Assembly (NCBI GenBank): GCA_003255065.1
Contig: QAOA01003658.1
Span: 1 to 64,000, forward strand
DNA length: 64,000 bases
Reading direction: 5' to 3'
DNA from: Cercis canadensis
Lineage: Eukaryota; Streptophyta; Magnoliopsida; Fabales; Fabaceae
Position numbers and translations under genes: made by a program. Positions 1 through 11,848 of this stretch are shown one piece after another (the stretch's first letter is position 1; each line of letters begins with the position of its first letter). The notes under the pieces were generated by a model. It saw only the letters and a list, made by a program, of their open reading frames with translations, ran no database searches and was not told the origin of the DNA.

Positions 1-1654
1 TCGAACCGAACCGAACCGAGTTTCTCTGACTGGTTCGGTTTCGGTTTGGGGTGAAAACCAGACCGAACCGGACCGATTACACCCCTATTTGGTTCAAATG
101 CTACTTTTTGGGAATCTATGTTATTTTTCTAAAAATACTCTTATCTAAATTTGGATGAAAGAAAAATAAATTGATATTATATACCATTTTTATTGTGAAA
201 CCCACATATAACAAGTAATATAAAAAAAAATTACACAGAAAAATAAATAATAACAAAGATTCAAATACATTTTTTACCCACATAATTTTTTACTTTTTTT
301 GTCGACTAAAATTGGAATATAAAAATTATACCAAATTTGATATTTTATTATTATTGATGAAAAGGATATCTAGTGGCTAGAAGTTTTTGTCTCTCGAGTT
401 TGAATAGATTCAATTCATTTCATATCACAATATACATCACAGCTGCTAGACTACTGCATTTTACTACTATTAATTACTATCAGTATCTCAATTTGGCAAT
501 TGGAACTTGACGATGTCTGGTCTAAGCTGGTGATCTAGAAGTGGACAAGCTGGGTCGAACGTGTAAGAACTGCACAAATAACAGATGGTCAAGAGTTGGA
601 TGGTGATACCCAAGCTTCGATATCTAAGTTAGCACGGTCCAAGCTTGATAGTATATGAAATGCTGAAATAAACAAAAAGCCTTTATAATTGTCGCATGAG
701 GGTTATTTATAGGTAATAATTGAAAGATATGAAAGTCATATACAAATTTGATGGTGTGGGCCTTTGGCTAAACGGGTCTGGATGCTATTGGGCCGAGTAT
801 TGAATATCTACATAACTCTATCTTTCCTATAAAATGTTACAGAAACATGTAAAATAACAACTAGAATATTAGATCATTTTGTACATTGCTATGAGTTCTT
901 ACTTATTAGTCTATTCCAAGTAATAATTGGAGAATTCCATTAGCAAAAAAGAAAAGAATGTAATAACTGAAGAATAGGTATGCCCATACCTACTTTTCTT
1001 TTCTATATTATATTATATAATAATTATATAATACAACCAAACAGATGGTAACATGGCAACAATTGTGATCTCAATAACCCCAACCAAAAGACTTCGTAAT
1101 ACTCGGTGATAACAAGCAGAATAACCATATTCATAATCAAAATGCAAACCATAATTATTTCATAAACATTAATCAGCACCCAAGTAAACCACAAAAACCT
1201 GAGAACCATATCATAAACCTCATCGGCCGCCATCTTCTTTACCATTTCCAAACCACAAATTACGACAAAGCAAGGAAATAAAAATAAATAACAAGAAATG
1301 AATCAAAGGAATACACCATGCATGTCTTTATTAATTTAGAAGGACAACAGAAAAAGGCATGTAGAAACAAGTTATAAATGTTTCAATACAAGAACTTCAA
1401 TATCAAAACTAATCCATCTTCTTAATCACAATGACTAATGGTACTTTCAAGCTGCTTTTGCAAAACCTATTTGGAGATTGCCATAGTCGAACACAATGTG
1501 ATATGCTTCCATGAATATTTCTCCAAGAATCCTGTGTGGATATCCAACAGTGTAGATGAATACAATAAGAAACCAACTATTGTTTGTATACAAAAGCATG
1601 CATGCATTTTTATGTCAATAGGGTGTGATATTTTTATATATGAAACTGCATATT
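1..1654. repeat. Direct duplicate of about 10,175-11,848 (right end of a hAT element plus flank)
   Basis: This segment matches about 10,175-11,848 almost base for base, with a scattering of single differences. Positions 1-87 are the right end of the hAT-type element described at 7,058-10,263, ending in TTACACCCCTA and followed by TTTGGTTC at 88-95. The rest is AT-rich flank. The match stops exactly at the single N at 1,655. It may be a real segmental duplication or two unmerged haplotype/contig overlaps; the N at the breakpoint favours the second reading. The 75-aa and 133-aa minus-strand reading frames inside it resemble nothing I know. Confidence 0.85.
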
Positions 1655-1655
1655 N

Positions 1656-3860
1656 CGAAGCTAGCTCATCGAGTATCCTTCGGCCTCCACATAACACAAA
1701 TAATGCTTCAAAAGTCATTATCGGCTGTAGAGCCGAGGGCCTGACCACCTTCCTTGTGACTAGAATCAAATGGATGAAAAGAGACAAGCTACCCCTAAAG
1801 GAATGCCTAATGAATTGAAGCTTTGCACGCTCCCTGTGTTTTTTCAAATGCTTTATTATTTCAGGCATAAATTGCTTATATAGTCCCTTTGTGACTTCAT
1901 ATATCCCTCTGTGAACAAGTACATCTGTTCCCTACAAAAGAATAAAGTCTTCAGTATTTTTGGTCTTTCTTTACAATATAGAGACATTTAATACTTGTAC
2001 TTGCACAGTGAATGAAGAGCCTTGAAACCCGAACTATTCTTACCTCAAATTTGGTGGGTTCAAAGAAGAGATTTGCTTGCCAAGATGCCAGGAAGTCTGA
2101 TCCCTACAACATAAGACTTCAAAATTCTTCTTCTAAGCATCCAGTTCTCTAGAAGTAGAGAAAAACACTGATAATTATATGAAATAGAATTATTACAGCT
2201 CCAATTATGCTTAAGTTAACTAGTTCTTAAGTTAGTTTTGCATGAATATGTGCCATTTTTATCTTGTTATTTAGTAGACTTAGTTAGTTATCAATCTTCT
2301 AGTTTTATTTAATTTTCTAGCATGTTTTAGTTCATTCATATTTCCCTCCGATTGTTTTTACAGGTTAGAGCATTAGGAGATTGAAGTCGAAGGCTCAACG
2401 TGAAGAATCAAGTTGGTGAAAGGCACTGAGGTGCCAGCGCTGGTTACGTGGTGCTAAGCGCCAGAGGTCCAGAGGCAGCCATTTCTCCTAGTAGTTCAAC
2501 GCTTAGCGTTGGTTCATCAGCGCCCAGCGCCAAACCTCCAGAATGCATTTCACGTTCTCATTAAAGCCAACACTCAGCGCTGGGTTCACAGCACCCAGCG
2601 CTAGCGCACACTATGTTGTGCCATTTTGCTAAGTCCTTTAATTTCTAACCTAATGTTTAAAGAGATGGGAGACGAGATAGAGAAGAGGGGGAGGAAGGAG
2701 CCTTCAGGGAGCAAGAAGAAAGAGCCGGAGCACGATCGGTGATGATTGAGACTCAGATTTCATCTAGTTTTTATTCTCTTCTCTCATGATGAACTCTATT
2801 TCTCTATTTTTCTCTGATTTGACTATGAGTAGCTAAACCCTTTTAGTTAGGGGATTGATGTAGCTCAGTTTTTTTATGAAATTTTACTGTTGAATACTTT
2901 TATTTTAATGCAAATCTATTTTTTGGAGTAGGTTTTACCATTCTTAATGCAGTTGAATGATTGCATGTCCTTTGAATGATTTATTGGCTCATATTGATGC
3001 TAGGGATAGTAAGATCTGAGTATGGTCTTGTAATCTCTACCATAAATTAGGTTAATCTAGGAATGGATAACTTAATTTATGTGGTCTTGAATTAATTTCC
3101 TTAGGACTTAATCACCTAGACAAGTTAATTGAACTAAGGAATTGGGCAATTAATTGGGACATGGAAGATTGTTTCTCTAAGGGATTGAGATTAATCAAAT
3201 TAGAGAAATTGGCCAACAACAAAAGATTTATATCTAGAATAATTTATTCTTAGTAATTCAAATGTTATTTTGTCTATAAAATAACAGAAATCAAAATCGA
3301 GCGAAATCAACCCCTAGTCTTCTTTGGTTCATCGTTAATATCTTAGTTTAATTGCTTTTAAGTTGCTTTTGTTTTACTATTCAGCTTTAATTAATCAATT
3401 GTTTGCATTTGCATTTTTAGAGCTTCCTTCGATTCAAATTATTGATCTTTCCAAATAGAATCATTATTGGTGAAATTGGTAGTTGCTAGTGTTGATCCTT
3501 AAGGACGATACTCAACTCATCTTTTTACTACTTGTGTGACCTGGTACACTTGCCGGTAAAAATCACATCAAATACATATGTTGTTTGCATTAATACGAAC
3601 CTGGAAATGAATGTTACAAATATATACCATAATGGTACTTCTCAGGATGAACAGTAACATGTTACCTGAATTACGAAGCATCGAGTATATGTGCTAGAAT
3701 TATCACAAATAAACCATTTGCAAGGTGAGGATTGAAGTGATTGAAGGTCCGTTGTTGCTTCTTGCTTTTCCTTCTCATTCTTGCAGGTAGATGAGAGAAT
3801 AAAAGAAGAGAAAAGATGATGAGGTGACAATTTTTGTGCCACTTTGGCTCTACGTCTGCT
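1656..3860 (-). pseudogene. PLIP-type lipase fragment (At3g61680/PLIP1-like), three exons, interrupted
   Basis: Three minus-strand exons in the correct order encode part of a plant class-3 lipase of the plastid-lipase (PLIP) type. They lie at about 3,860-3,666 (including 'EATTDLQSLQSSPC' and ending 'FVIQ' at a GT donor), 2,103-2,044 (20 codons, 'ASWQANLFFEPTKFE', AG and GT on both sides) and 1,931-1,656 ('GTDVLVHRGIYE...'). PLIP enzymes are plastid phospholipases with a GHSLGGS nucleophile elbow. Here the elbow reads RHSFRGS, so both flanking glycines are changed while the serine remains. The intron between the first two exons holds an LTR-like insertion (about 2,190-3,570). The gene ends at the N at 1,655, and 5' exons are missing to the right of 3,860, where unrelated repeat DNA begins. 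The fragment is non-functional. Family assignment is by remembered sequence similarity and is fairly sure; the exact member is not. Confidence 0.7.
2190..3570 (+). mobile_element. Solo-LTR-like fossil inside the PLIP pseudogene intron
   Basis: This is a roughly 1.4-kb block with no coding capacity. It has a GC-richer stretch of AGCGC/GCGCT-type words (2,430-2,610) and ends with a segment typical of Ty3-type LTR 3' ends ('CTTGCCGGTAAAAATCACA'). It separates two exons of the lipase pseudogene, so it is an intronic insertion. I could not see a clean target duplication, so both ends are approximate. It looks like a lone LTR without an internal region. Confidence 0.45.
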
Positions 3861-4060
3861 TCTTTTATTGCTACATAGACATGTTATTTGCTATGTCAGC
3901 ACTAAACTAACAGAGTTATAATTGGGGATGACGACATTGACCTAATTAAAAAAATTTCAAACTATAAAGACTCCAAAAGAGGAAAAAAATTATAGAGACT
4001 TGATTCGAAATTTGTCCAAACTATAAGGACCTGCAATACATTTTAACCTTAAAAACAAAA
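3860..4060. repeat. Terminal-repeat-like segment of a dispersed element
   Basis: The sequence reads as alternating phrases about tracts such as 'CAAACTATAAAGACT', 'TTATAGAGACTTGATTCG' and 'AACTATAAGGACC'. This style is common in the ends of plant Mutator-like and related elements. It abuts the broken 5' side of the lipase pseudogene, so it may mark the insertion or rearrangement that truncated that gene. No partner end was found in this window. The AT-rich DNA from 4,060 to 4,400 shows nothing recognisable. Confidence 0.3.
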
Positions 4061-4399
4061 AATTTACATGAAAGGAAAAATAAAATGATGTATAAGATAG
4101 AAACATAATTAAAAAGAATGATAGTGCAGCAATGTTTGCCAAGTGAATTTAATTATTTCAAAACATGTGTAAAACCCTAAGTAATATAAAAGTGTAAAGG
4201 TCTATTTTCACCTATTTTTCTTGATGTACCAAACAAAATAAACATATACTACCTAGATTTCTTCCTATCTTAATCTATTGTTTTTGGAAAATCTCTTTAT
4301 TTTTTTTTTATTGATTCTATGCAATGTGGGCACTTTAGATTTCTCAACAACAACCGTTGTAGCCCAAAACTTGTTTTTTTTTTTAAAAAAAAAATATTT

Positions 4400-4602
4400 G
4401 AATATTGAATGGTTTAAGTTTGGCAGTGCCTTAAACGAGTTAGCGTTGATATCCCTAATGAGGCACTTTAAGGCTCTTGGGAAAATGGAGTCGCCACTTA
4501 GAATATTGAATGGTTTAAGTTTGGCAATGCCTTAAACGAGTTAGCGTTGATATTCCTAATGAGGCACTTTAAGGCTCTTGGGAAAATGGAGTCGCCACTT
4601 TG
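4400..4602. repeat. Two-copy tandem repeat, 101-bp unit
   Basis: The 101-bp unit starting GAATATTGAATGG at 4,400 is repeated at 4,501 with only a few differences. Each copy ends in 'GGAGTCGCCACTT', a phrase seen at LTR ends of Tat/Ogre-like elements (compare 49,250 and 46,015). Confidence 0.9.
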
Positions 4603-5980
4603 TTTTGCCAAAAACAAGGAAAATAAGGGTCTTTCAAATTAGAGTAAGATTTAAGGATTAAGTTATGAGTTAGGAAGGAGTTGGGCACCCTAACTCGCCC
4701 AATCAAGATTGGTCATGAAGAATATAAAGGACTAAAGATAAAATAGGACTTGAATTTAAATGAGTAAAGGAGAAGAAGCTATATGCAAACTTACTTTGTT
4801 TGGATTTGGTCTAAGACTACTTCTTGGAGGCCTATGTATCCTAGGATCAAGCCTAGGCATCTAAGCTCACATTGTTCTAAGGGAGGCCTACACTATGGAC
4901 AACTTCTTAGATCTCATAGATTGATGAAAAAGTGTTTTATTTTAGACAAAAAAAAGGGTTTGTTTTGGGTTTCTAGAAAGAAGGGGTTTTTTGGAAAACT
5001 GAGGGTAGAAATATAATTTAGGAAAAGTATGATGAAAATTAAGGTTTTTGGGTTGAAGGTCATTCGGCCTCCAATTGGACCTCAAGTGGCCTTTGTTCAA
5101 GTTGAATGGACCTCAAGAGGGTCCAATTCGAGTTTTTTGGGAAAAAAAATGATTTTAGGTAAAAAAAAAAATATAGGATTTTCTAGAGAAAAATGTCTTT
5201 GGAGGTAAAAAAAAAAGGACAATTTCAAAAGAAAAATATAAGGGTTTTTTCAAGAAAAGTTAGTAACTTTCCCTTCAATTAATTTGAGCTAAAGGGTCAT
5301 CCCATAGGATGAACCTCCCTCATGCAAAGATGCTATGCAACCCTAGTTTGGTTTTACTTTCTTTACGAGCAAGACGAACATAATTCTAAAGCAAGCAAAA
5401 AAAAAATTGCCTATAAGNAAAAAAAAAAATTGTCTATAAGTGATTAAAACATGCAACTTTATACGATTATGAATAAAAATAATAATTGCTTGGCTTGAAA
5501 ATAACCTAGGTCATGCTCCTGCGAGAAAGATTACTTACCTAGATGTATGGACATTTTCCTTTTTCTTACCTAGAGCGTTCTTGATGCTCCTTGCTTCAAG
5601 TCAGGCAGAGCTTTGGCCTCCTTCCTCTTAGATCTTTTAGTAATTCGGCAAGGCTGAACCTCCTTCTCTTTCAAGACTCTCTCTTAGAAGGAGGAGACCT
5701 TTGCTTGTCCTACTACATGGACTTCTATTAGAATAGAGCTTCGCTTTTGTCCTTTATAGGCACACTTAGGCGCCTTTCTCTCTAGAGCACTCTTGGGTGG
5801 CTCTCTCACTGTTTCTAGGTGTCTCTATGTTAGACTGTGTGTTGAGGGTTTGCAAGGGATCTTATTTATGCTATAGCTATGCAAGCAGACCCTAGTGTTT
5901 CTTGGAATGGGTGCCAAAGCTGGCAACTTTATGGAAATTTCTGAATGATGAAAAATTGAGGAACTAGGGTTTCTAAAGGC
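4480..5980 (-). mobile_element. LTR-retroelement fossil segment (Tat/Ogre-like LTR style)
   Basis: From 'GAGTCGCCACTT' through 'GTTGGGCACCCTAACTCGCC' (about 4,680-4,703) the text follows the pattern of large plant Tat/Ogre-type LTRs and their leader, in minus orientation like the solo LTR at 49,160. No protein domain remains and the ends are not visible. It contains an N at 5,418 between two copies of a short A-rich phrase. This is a broken remnant; family placement is tentative. Confidence 0.35.
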
Positions 5981-6040
5981 TAAGGGCTGCTTGGCCTAGG
6001 ACTCTAGGCTGGTCCAAAATTTCATTTTTTTTTTTCCTTT

Positions 6041-6869
6041 TTTGTTGCTTTTGACTTGTAATTTCTTAAGGAGGCGTTTAGTACAGAGATATTTTTTTAT
6101 TCCCGGGAAACATCATTCCTAGGAATCTAATTCTAAAAAATGTTACAATTTATATGTAGTTGGCTGTAAACATTCTTAAGAAAGTTGGATATTCATTCCT
6201 GGAAATCTTACTTCTTCATGTTTGGTTCTAGGGGTGTAAGCCAAATCGAAAAACCGACAAAACCGACCGAACCGAACTGAAACCGAGTCAAACCGAGAGA
6301 AATGGTCCGGTTTTCGGTTTGTATTTTTGAAAAACCGAGGACCCTGGTTCGGTTTTCGGTTTACCTGAATGAAAACCGAAAAAAAACTGAACTGAACCGA
6401 TAGNGCCTGAATAAAAACCAAAAAAAACCCGAACCGAACCGATAGCTTTAATGCGACGTCGTTTTATTTAATATGAGTCTCAATTTATCTCAATTTATAA
6501 TACATTGTTANCGCCCCCCCCCCCCCACTCCCCGATCTGTAACTATAAGTCAAAATCCCTATAGGACTACTCAGCCCCAACTCCAGTCCCTCCCCGTCGC
6601 TCTCCCTCTCAGCTCTCACTCACTCTCCTTCTCCCTCTTCCTCTGCCTCCCATCTGGCCATCTCCTTCTGAATCTATGGTTTTCCTCTCCAGCTAGGCGG
6701 CTATCTCTTCAGGCCTCAGTACTCCCTTCACTGTCGGTTTGTATGTTCCCACCTTTTGTCGGATTGTTGTTGGACTATACTTTTTTATATTTTTGATGGG
6801 TGTTTCGGATGATTCACAAGAGGGTAGTAAAAATGGAGGACAGGGTTCATAGAGTTCGTTTCGGTTTAA
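6041..6869. repeat. Tandem duplicate of 6,870-7,630 (left flank, hAT end, transporter 5' region)
   Basis: This copy and the next begin with the same TTTGTTGCTTTTGACTTG and run to the start of the transporter exon 1 ('TTCGTTTCGGTTTA'). It therefore contains a second copy of the left hAT end (TAGGGGTGTAAG at 6,229), of the TTTGGTTC duplication (6,221-6,228), and of the first part of transporter exon 1 (ATG at 6,797). Two single Ns (6,404 and 6,511) sit at short local repeats inside this copy only, which makes it about 70 bp longer. An unmerged overlap of two contigs is a likely explanation. Confidence 0.85.
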
Positions 6870-7057
6870 TTTGTTGCTTTTGACTTGTAATTTCTTAAGG
6901 AGGCGTTTAGTACAAAGATATTTTTTTATTCCCGGGAAACATCATTCCTAGGAATCTGATTCTAAAAAATGTTACAATTTATATTTAGTTGGCTGTAAAC
7001 ATTCTTGAGAAAGTTGGATATTCATTCCTAGAAATCTTACTTCTTCATGTTTGGTTC

Positions 7058-10000
7058 TAGGGGTGTAAGCCAAAACTGAAAAACCGACCGAACCGAACCG
7101 AAATTGAGTCAAACCGAGAGAAATGGTCCGATTTTCGGTTTGTATTTTTGAAAAACCGAGGACCTTGGTTCGGTTTTCGGTTTGCCTGAATGAAAACCGA
7201 AAAAAAAAACTGAACTGAACCGATAGCTTCAATGCGACGTCGTTTTATTTAATATGAGTCTCAATTTATCTCTGCCCCCCCCCCCCCAACTCCCCGATCT
7301 GTAACTATAAGTCAAAATCCCTAGTAGGACTACTTAGCCCCAACTCCAGTCCCTCCCCGTTGCTCTCCCTCTCAGCTCTCACTCACTCTCCTTCTCCCTC
7401 TCCCTCTGCCTCCCATCTGGCCATCTCCTTCTGAATCTATGGTTTTCCTCTCCAGCTAAGCGGCTATCTCTTCAGGCCTCAGTACTCCCTTCACTGTCGG
7501 TTTGTATGTTCCCACCTTTTGTCGGATTGTTGTTGGACTATACTTTTTATATTTTTGATGGGTGTTTCGGTTGATTCACAAGAGGGTAGTAAAAATGGAG
7601 GACAGGGTTCATGGAGTTCGTTTCGGTTTATGACTAGGAGGAAACTGGTTGACTCTGCCGATAAGAAGGCAGAGGTTTAGCTCGCCAAGGAGTTATCTGT
7701 CCCTCATCTGATTGCAGTTGGTAATTATTTTCAAATTTTTGTTATTTATTTATTTATTTAATATGGGTTCCATGCCTTTGTTTATTTTCTTTGGATTCTG
7801 GTATCCTTCTGCTAATGGGTTATTCATGTTTTACCATTCATTTTAATTTAATATCTAAGTTGTTTGATTAGTCCATGTTGTGAGACTTCCATCTTTTCAT
7901 CGCCAGTTTTGTTACATAATTTTGATTCTTATAAACCCTGTTTTACCCTCTCCCGAGGGTGGAATCAAGATATAAATGTAGCAGCCTTCCATCAGAGATA
8001 TCCTTTATTAGCCATTGGCATGGAGTTCCTTTCTGTGTGACTGATGGTAGTTCCATTACCCATCCAAATGAGTTTAGTGTCCTCTATTGTTTTATGGTTG
8101 TACTTTGAATTGTAATTCCACCATATCAATAAAAACCAAAACATTGTATTTGGTTATATATGATATTGCAAATTTAATTCTCGTCTTGATTAGGTGTTGG
8201 TGCTACAATTGGCGTTGGAGTATATGTTCTTGTTGGAATAGTTGCTCGAGAGCATTCTGGACCGGCCTTGGCGATTTCTTTTCTAATAGCTGGGATAGCA
8301 TTTGCTCTTTTGAATATGCATGTTCACTTTGCTCACAAAATATTAGAGTGGTTCTAAAGAGCTAATGACTTGCTACTTATTTGGTGGTTCCTTTTCTTGT
8401 CACACTCATAATATGGTGATATAGATGTTGGGGATTTAGGATAGTGGGGTAGTATGTCTTTTCCTAGTTGATCGTATATGACAAGAGGCAATATGATGCC
8501 TTTGCTGATTTTTCTTCCATTATTCCAATTTAATTCTCAGCATCTCCAATTGTGAGTTGATATTTTTATTTCCAATAAGCTGAAATTGCTTTATCTTTCA
8601 CATTGATATTATTATTTTGATGCGCAACTTATTATTTAAATATTTGTTGTTATTTATTATCCATTTCATCAGAGATATTGGGGATAACTACTCTTTTTTT
8701 GCCATTATTTTTACAACTGTCTATCTTGCTTGATCTCTAAGGTCGTGCTAAGTCTAAATCCAGTTTCTTTGAATTTCTGTTGAATAGATAAAAAAAATAT
8801 GAAATCAGATTATATTGCTGTCTAAACCTCAATTGGATTATTACATGATTTATTTGTTTGAATCGCAAGTAAGATTTCTGTGTTCTAATTATTGACATCG
8901 AATACATATGTCTTTGGTCAGGCTGCACTTTTTGGAGGTCCAGACAGTTTGCCCATCTTTTTAGCTCGTTAGCATATTCCTTGGCTTGACATTGTTGTGG
9001 ATCCATGTGCAGCAATTCTAGTATTTATTGTTACTGGACTCCTGTGTGTTGGAATCAAGGAGGTAGATTTATATTTTTGTCTTCTATTAATCTGTTTTTA
9101 TTTGAAACATTCGGCTTAGTTTAGATTTTTGGATTATTTGAGTTAGAGTTATCATTTTTCTTTTAGTTTTGGATGCTATAACTTAATTGTATACTTCTAT
9201 GTGGGTTCTGCCCCTTGGACCCTTTAATGAAGTTTTATACTTATCCTTCCAACGGTCTTGCTTTTCTTTATTATGTTTTTCATTAAAATATCCTAGTATA
9301 TTTTGCTTTGAGAGTTCTTTTTTAACCTTCTCATTTTACTTTTGATGATTGATATTTGCAGAGTACATTGGCACAAGGCATAATCACATCAGTGAACGTA
9401 TGTGCTTTGATTTTTGTCATAGTAGCTGGAAGTTACTTGGGCTTCAAGTCTGGATGGGTCGGATATGAGCTTCCTACAGGGTACTTCCCATCTTTCTTTT
9501 AGAGGTTCTTGTAATTGAAGATGGTGTTAAATGTGGTGTTACATAACCATCTATCTCATGGCTGTTTTATGGTGTAAATTTGTTTGTAGTTTGGATCAAA
9601 ATTTGGGTATTTAAATCAATTTGGTTTTGAGGTTTCTGTATACTAATCTTGGTTTTTTCTTTTCCTTTTCTAAATGGAGGTCATCTTGGATTAATGTCAT
9701 GCTGTTCTATTTCTTAAAGAGAATGTTCATTGTTTATTTTTACTTTTATTTGGTGGCTATTTTAGGTTCGATCATGCACTGATTTTTGTCTTATAATTAG
9801 ATGACTGCTGGAAAATGGGAGGTTGCTGCTGTTTTGCCAGAAAGCCTCATCTACATCTGGTTTCTCACCATGCTTGGTTATCTTGGATGATATGTAATTT
9901 GTTGGTTTATTTCCTATAATTTAGAAGTTTAATCAACATCTCCATTTAGAATACATTGTTACATTTTATATTTAATTATTGATTTACTAATTTTCTGTGC

Positions 10001-10263
10001 ATTAGGATACTGAATTGTCATTTTTTTTTTTTGGTTGATTTGCTTGTATGTGGAGGTTTTATGCCTTTCTTCCTGTTAGAATTTGAAAATTTGACTTCAG
10101 CAGGCATTTCATGGTTAAACCGACCGAACCGAACCGATTTAGACCGGTTCGGTTTTATTTTCAAAAATTCAAAAAACCGAACCGAACCGAATCAAGTTTC
10201 TCTAACTGGTTCGATTTTGGTTTGGGGTGAAAACCAGACCGAACCGGACCGATTACACCCCTA
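7058..10263 (+). mobile_element. Non-autonomous hAT-type element carrying a host gene fragment (Pack-hAT)
   Basis: The ends are inverted (TAGGGGTGTAA at 7,058 and TTACACCCCTA at 10,263), with subterminal stretches rich in AACCG/CGGTT words. The element is flanked by an 8-bp duplication: TTTGGTTC at 7,050-7,057 and TTTAGTTC at 10,264-10,271. The second copy of the right flank at 88-95 reads TTTGGTTC exactly. TIR form and 8-bp duplication are those of the hAT superfamily. There is no transposase. The 3.2-kb interior holds the first exons and introns of a cationic amino acid transporter gene, so it is a Pack-type element that captured genomic DNA. The element at 47,978-53,093 has the same ends. 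Confidence 0.75.
7558..9490 (+). pseudogene. Cationic amino acid transporter fragment (CAT2/CAT4-like), 5' exons only
   Basis: Four exon-like pieces match the N-terminal third of plant APC-family cationic amino acid transporters. Exon 1 is 7,558-7,720 ('MGVSVDSQEGSKNGGQGSWS' start, 'LAKELSVPHLIAVG' end). Exon 2 begins at 8,194 ('[20 protein letters not shown]', first membrane segment). Exon 3 is 8,922-9,062 ('LDIVVDPCAAILVFIVTGLL'). Exon 4 begins at 9,362 ('STLAQGIITSVNVCALIFVI', 'GWVGYELPTGYFP'). GT-AG borders and phases fit. In-frame stops lie at 7,678 and 8,970 (both TAG, consistent with former CAG codons). About 60 codons are missing after exon 2, and similarity stops near 9,490. It lies wholly inside the hAT-type element, so it is a captured, decayed copy. 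The rest of the gene is absent. Confidence 0.8.
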
Positions 10264-11848
10264 TTTAGTTCAAATGCTACTTTTTTGGGAATCTATGTTA
10301 TTTTTCTAAAAATACTTTTATCTAAATTTGTATGAAAGAAAAATAAATTGATATTATATACCATTTTTATTGTGAAACCCACATATAACAAGTAATATAA
10401 AAAAAAATTACACAGAAAAATAAATAATAACAAAGATTCAAATACATTTTTTACCCACATAATTTTTTACTTTTTTTGTCGACTAAAANTTTGTTGACTA
10501 AAATTGGAATATAAAAATTATACCAAATTTGATATTTTATTATTATTGATGAAAAGGATATCTAGTGGCTAGAAGTTTTTGTCTCTCGAGTTTGAATAGA
10601 TTCAATTCATTTCATATCACAATATACATCACAGTTGCCAGACTACTGCATTTTACTGCTATTAATTACTATCAGTATCTTAATTTGGCTATTGGAACTT
10701 GACGATGTCTGGTCTAAGCTGGTGATCTAGAAGTGGACAAGCTGGGTTGAATGTGTAAGAACTGCACAAATAACAGATGGTCAAGAGTTGGATGGTGATA
10801 CCCAAGGTTCGATATCTAAGTTAGCACGGTCCAAGCTTGATAGTATATGAAATGCTGAAATAAGCAAAAAGTCTTTATAATTGTCGCATGAGGGTTATTT
10901 ATAGGTAATAATTGAAAGATATGAAAGTCATATACATATTTGATGGTGTGGGCCTTTGGCTAAACAGGTCTGGATGCTATTGGGCCGAGTATTGAATATC
11001 TACATAACTCTATCTTTCCTATAAAATGTTACAGAAACATGTAAAATAACAACTAGAATATTAGATCATTTTGTACATTGCTATGAGTTCTTACTTATTA
11101 GTCTATTCCAAGTAATAATTGGAGAATTCCATTAGCAAAAAAGAAAAGAATGTAATAACTGAAGAATAGGTATGCCCATACCTACTTTTCTTTTCTATAT
11201 TATATTATATAATAATTATATAATACAACCAAACAGATGGTAACATGGCAACAATTGTGATCTCAATAACCCCAACCAAAAGACTTCGTAATACTCGGTG
11301 ATAACAAGCAGAATAACCATATTCATAATCAAAATGCAAACCATAATTATTTCATAAACATTAATCAGCACCCAAGTAAACCACAAAAACCTGAGAACCA
11401 TATCATAAACCTCATCGGCCGCCATCTTCTTTACCATTTCCAAACCACAAATTGCGACAAAGCAAGGAAATAAAAATAAATAACAAGAAATGAATCAAAG
11501 GAATACACCATGCATGTCTTTATTAATTTAGAAGGACAACAGAAAAAGGCATGTAGAAACAAGTTATAAATGTTTCAATACAGGAACTTCAATATCAAAA
11601 CTAATCCATCTTCTTAATCACAATGACTAATGGTACTTTCAAACTGCTTTTGCAAAACCTATTTGGAGATTGCCATAGTCGAACACAATGTGATATGCTT
11701 CCATGAATATTTCTCCAAGAATCCTGTGTGGATATCCAACAGTGTAGATGAATACAATAAGAAACCAACTATTGTTTGTATACAAAAGCATGCATGCATT
11801 TTTATGTCAATAGGGTGTGATATTTTTATATATGAAACTGCATATTCA
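10264..11848. repeat. Right flank of the hAT element, second copy of the segment at 88-1,654
   Basis: This AT-rich flank carries no recognisable gene. The 75-aa minus-strand frame (11,443-11,216) is identical in the two copies, but that only reflects the duplication. An N at 10,489 lies between two copies of 'GACTAAAA'. The match to the first copy ends at about 11,848, opposite the N at 1,655. Confidence 0.8.

Noticed and set aside
1024-1251. 75-codon minus-strand frame, identical at 11,216-11,443
   Set aside because: Its conservation is only that of the recent duplication. It is hydrophobic AT-rich text without a domain.
4400-4602. CRISPR-like or other functional array
   Set aside because: Only two head-to-tail copies without spacers. 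Nothing in the window resembles a CRISPR array, as expected for a plant.
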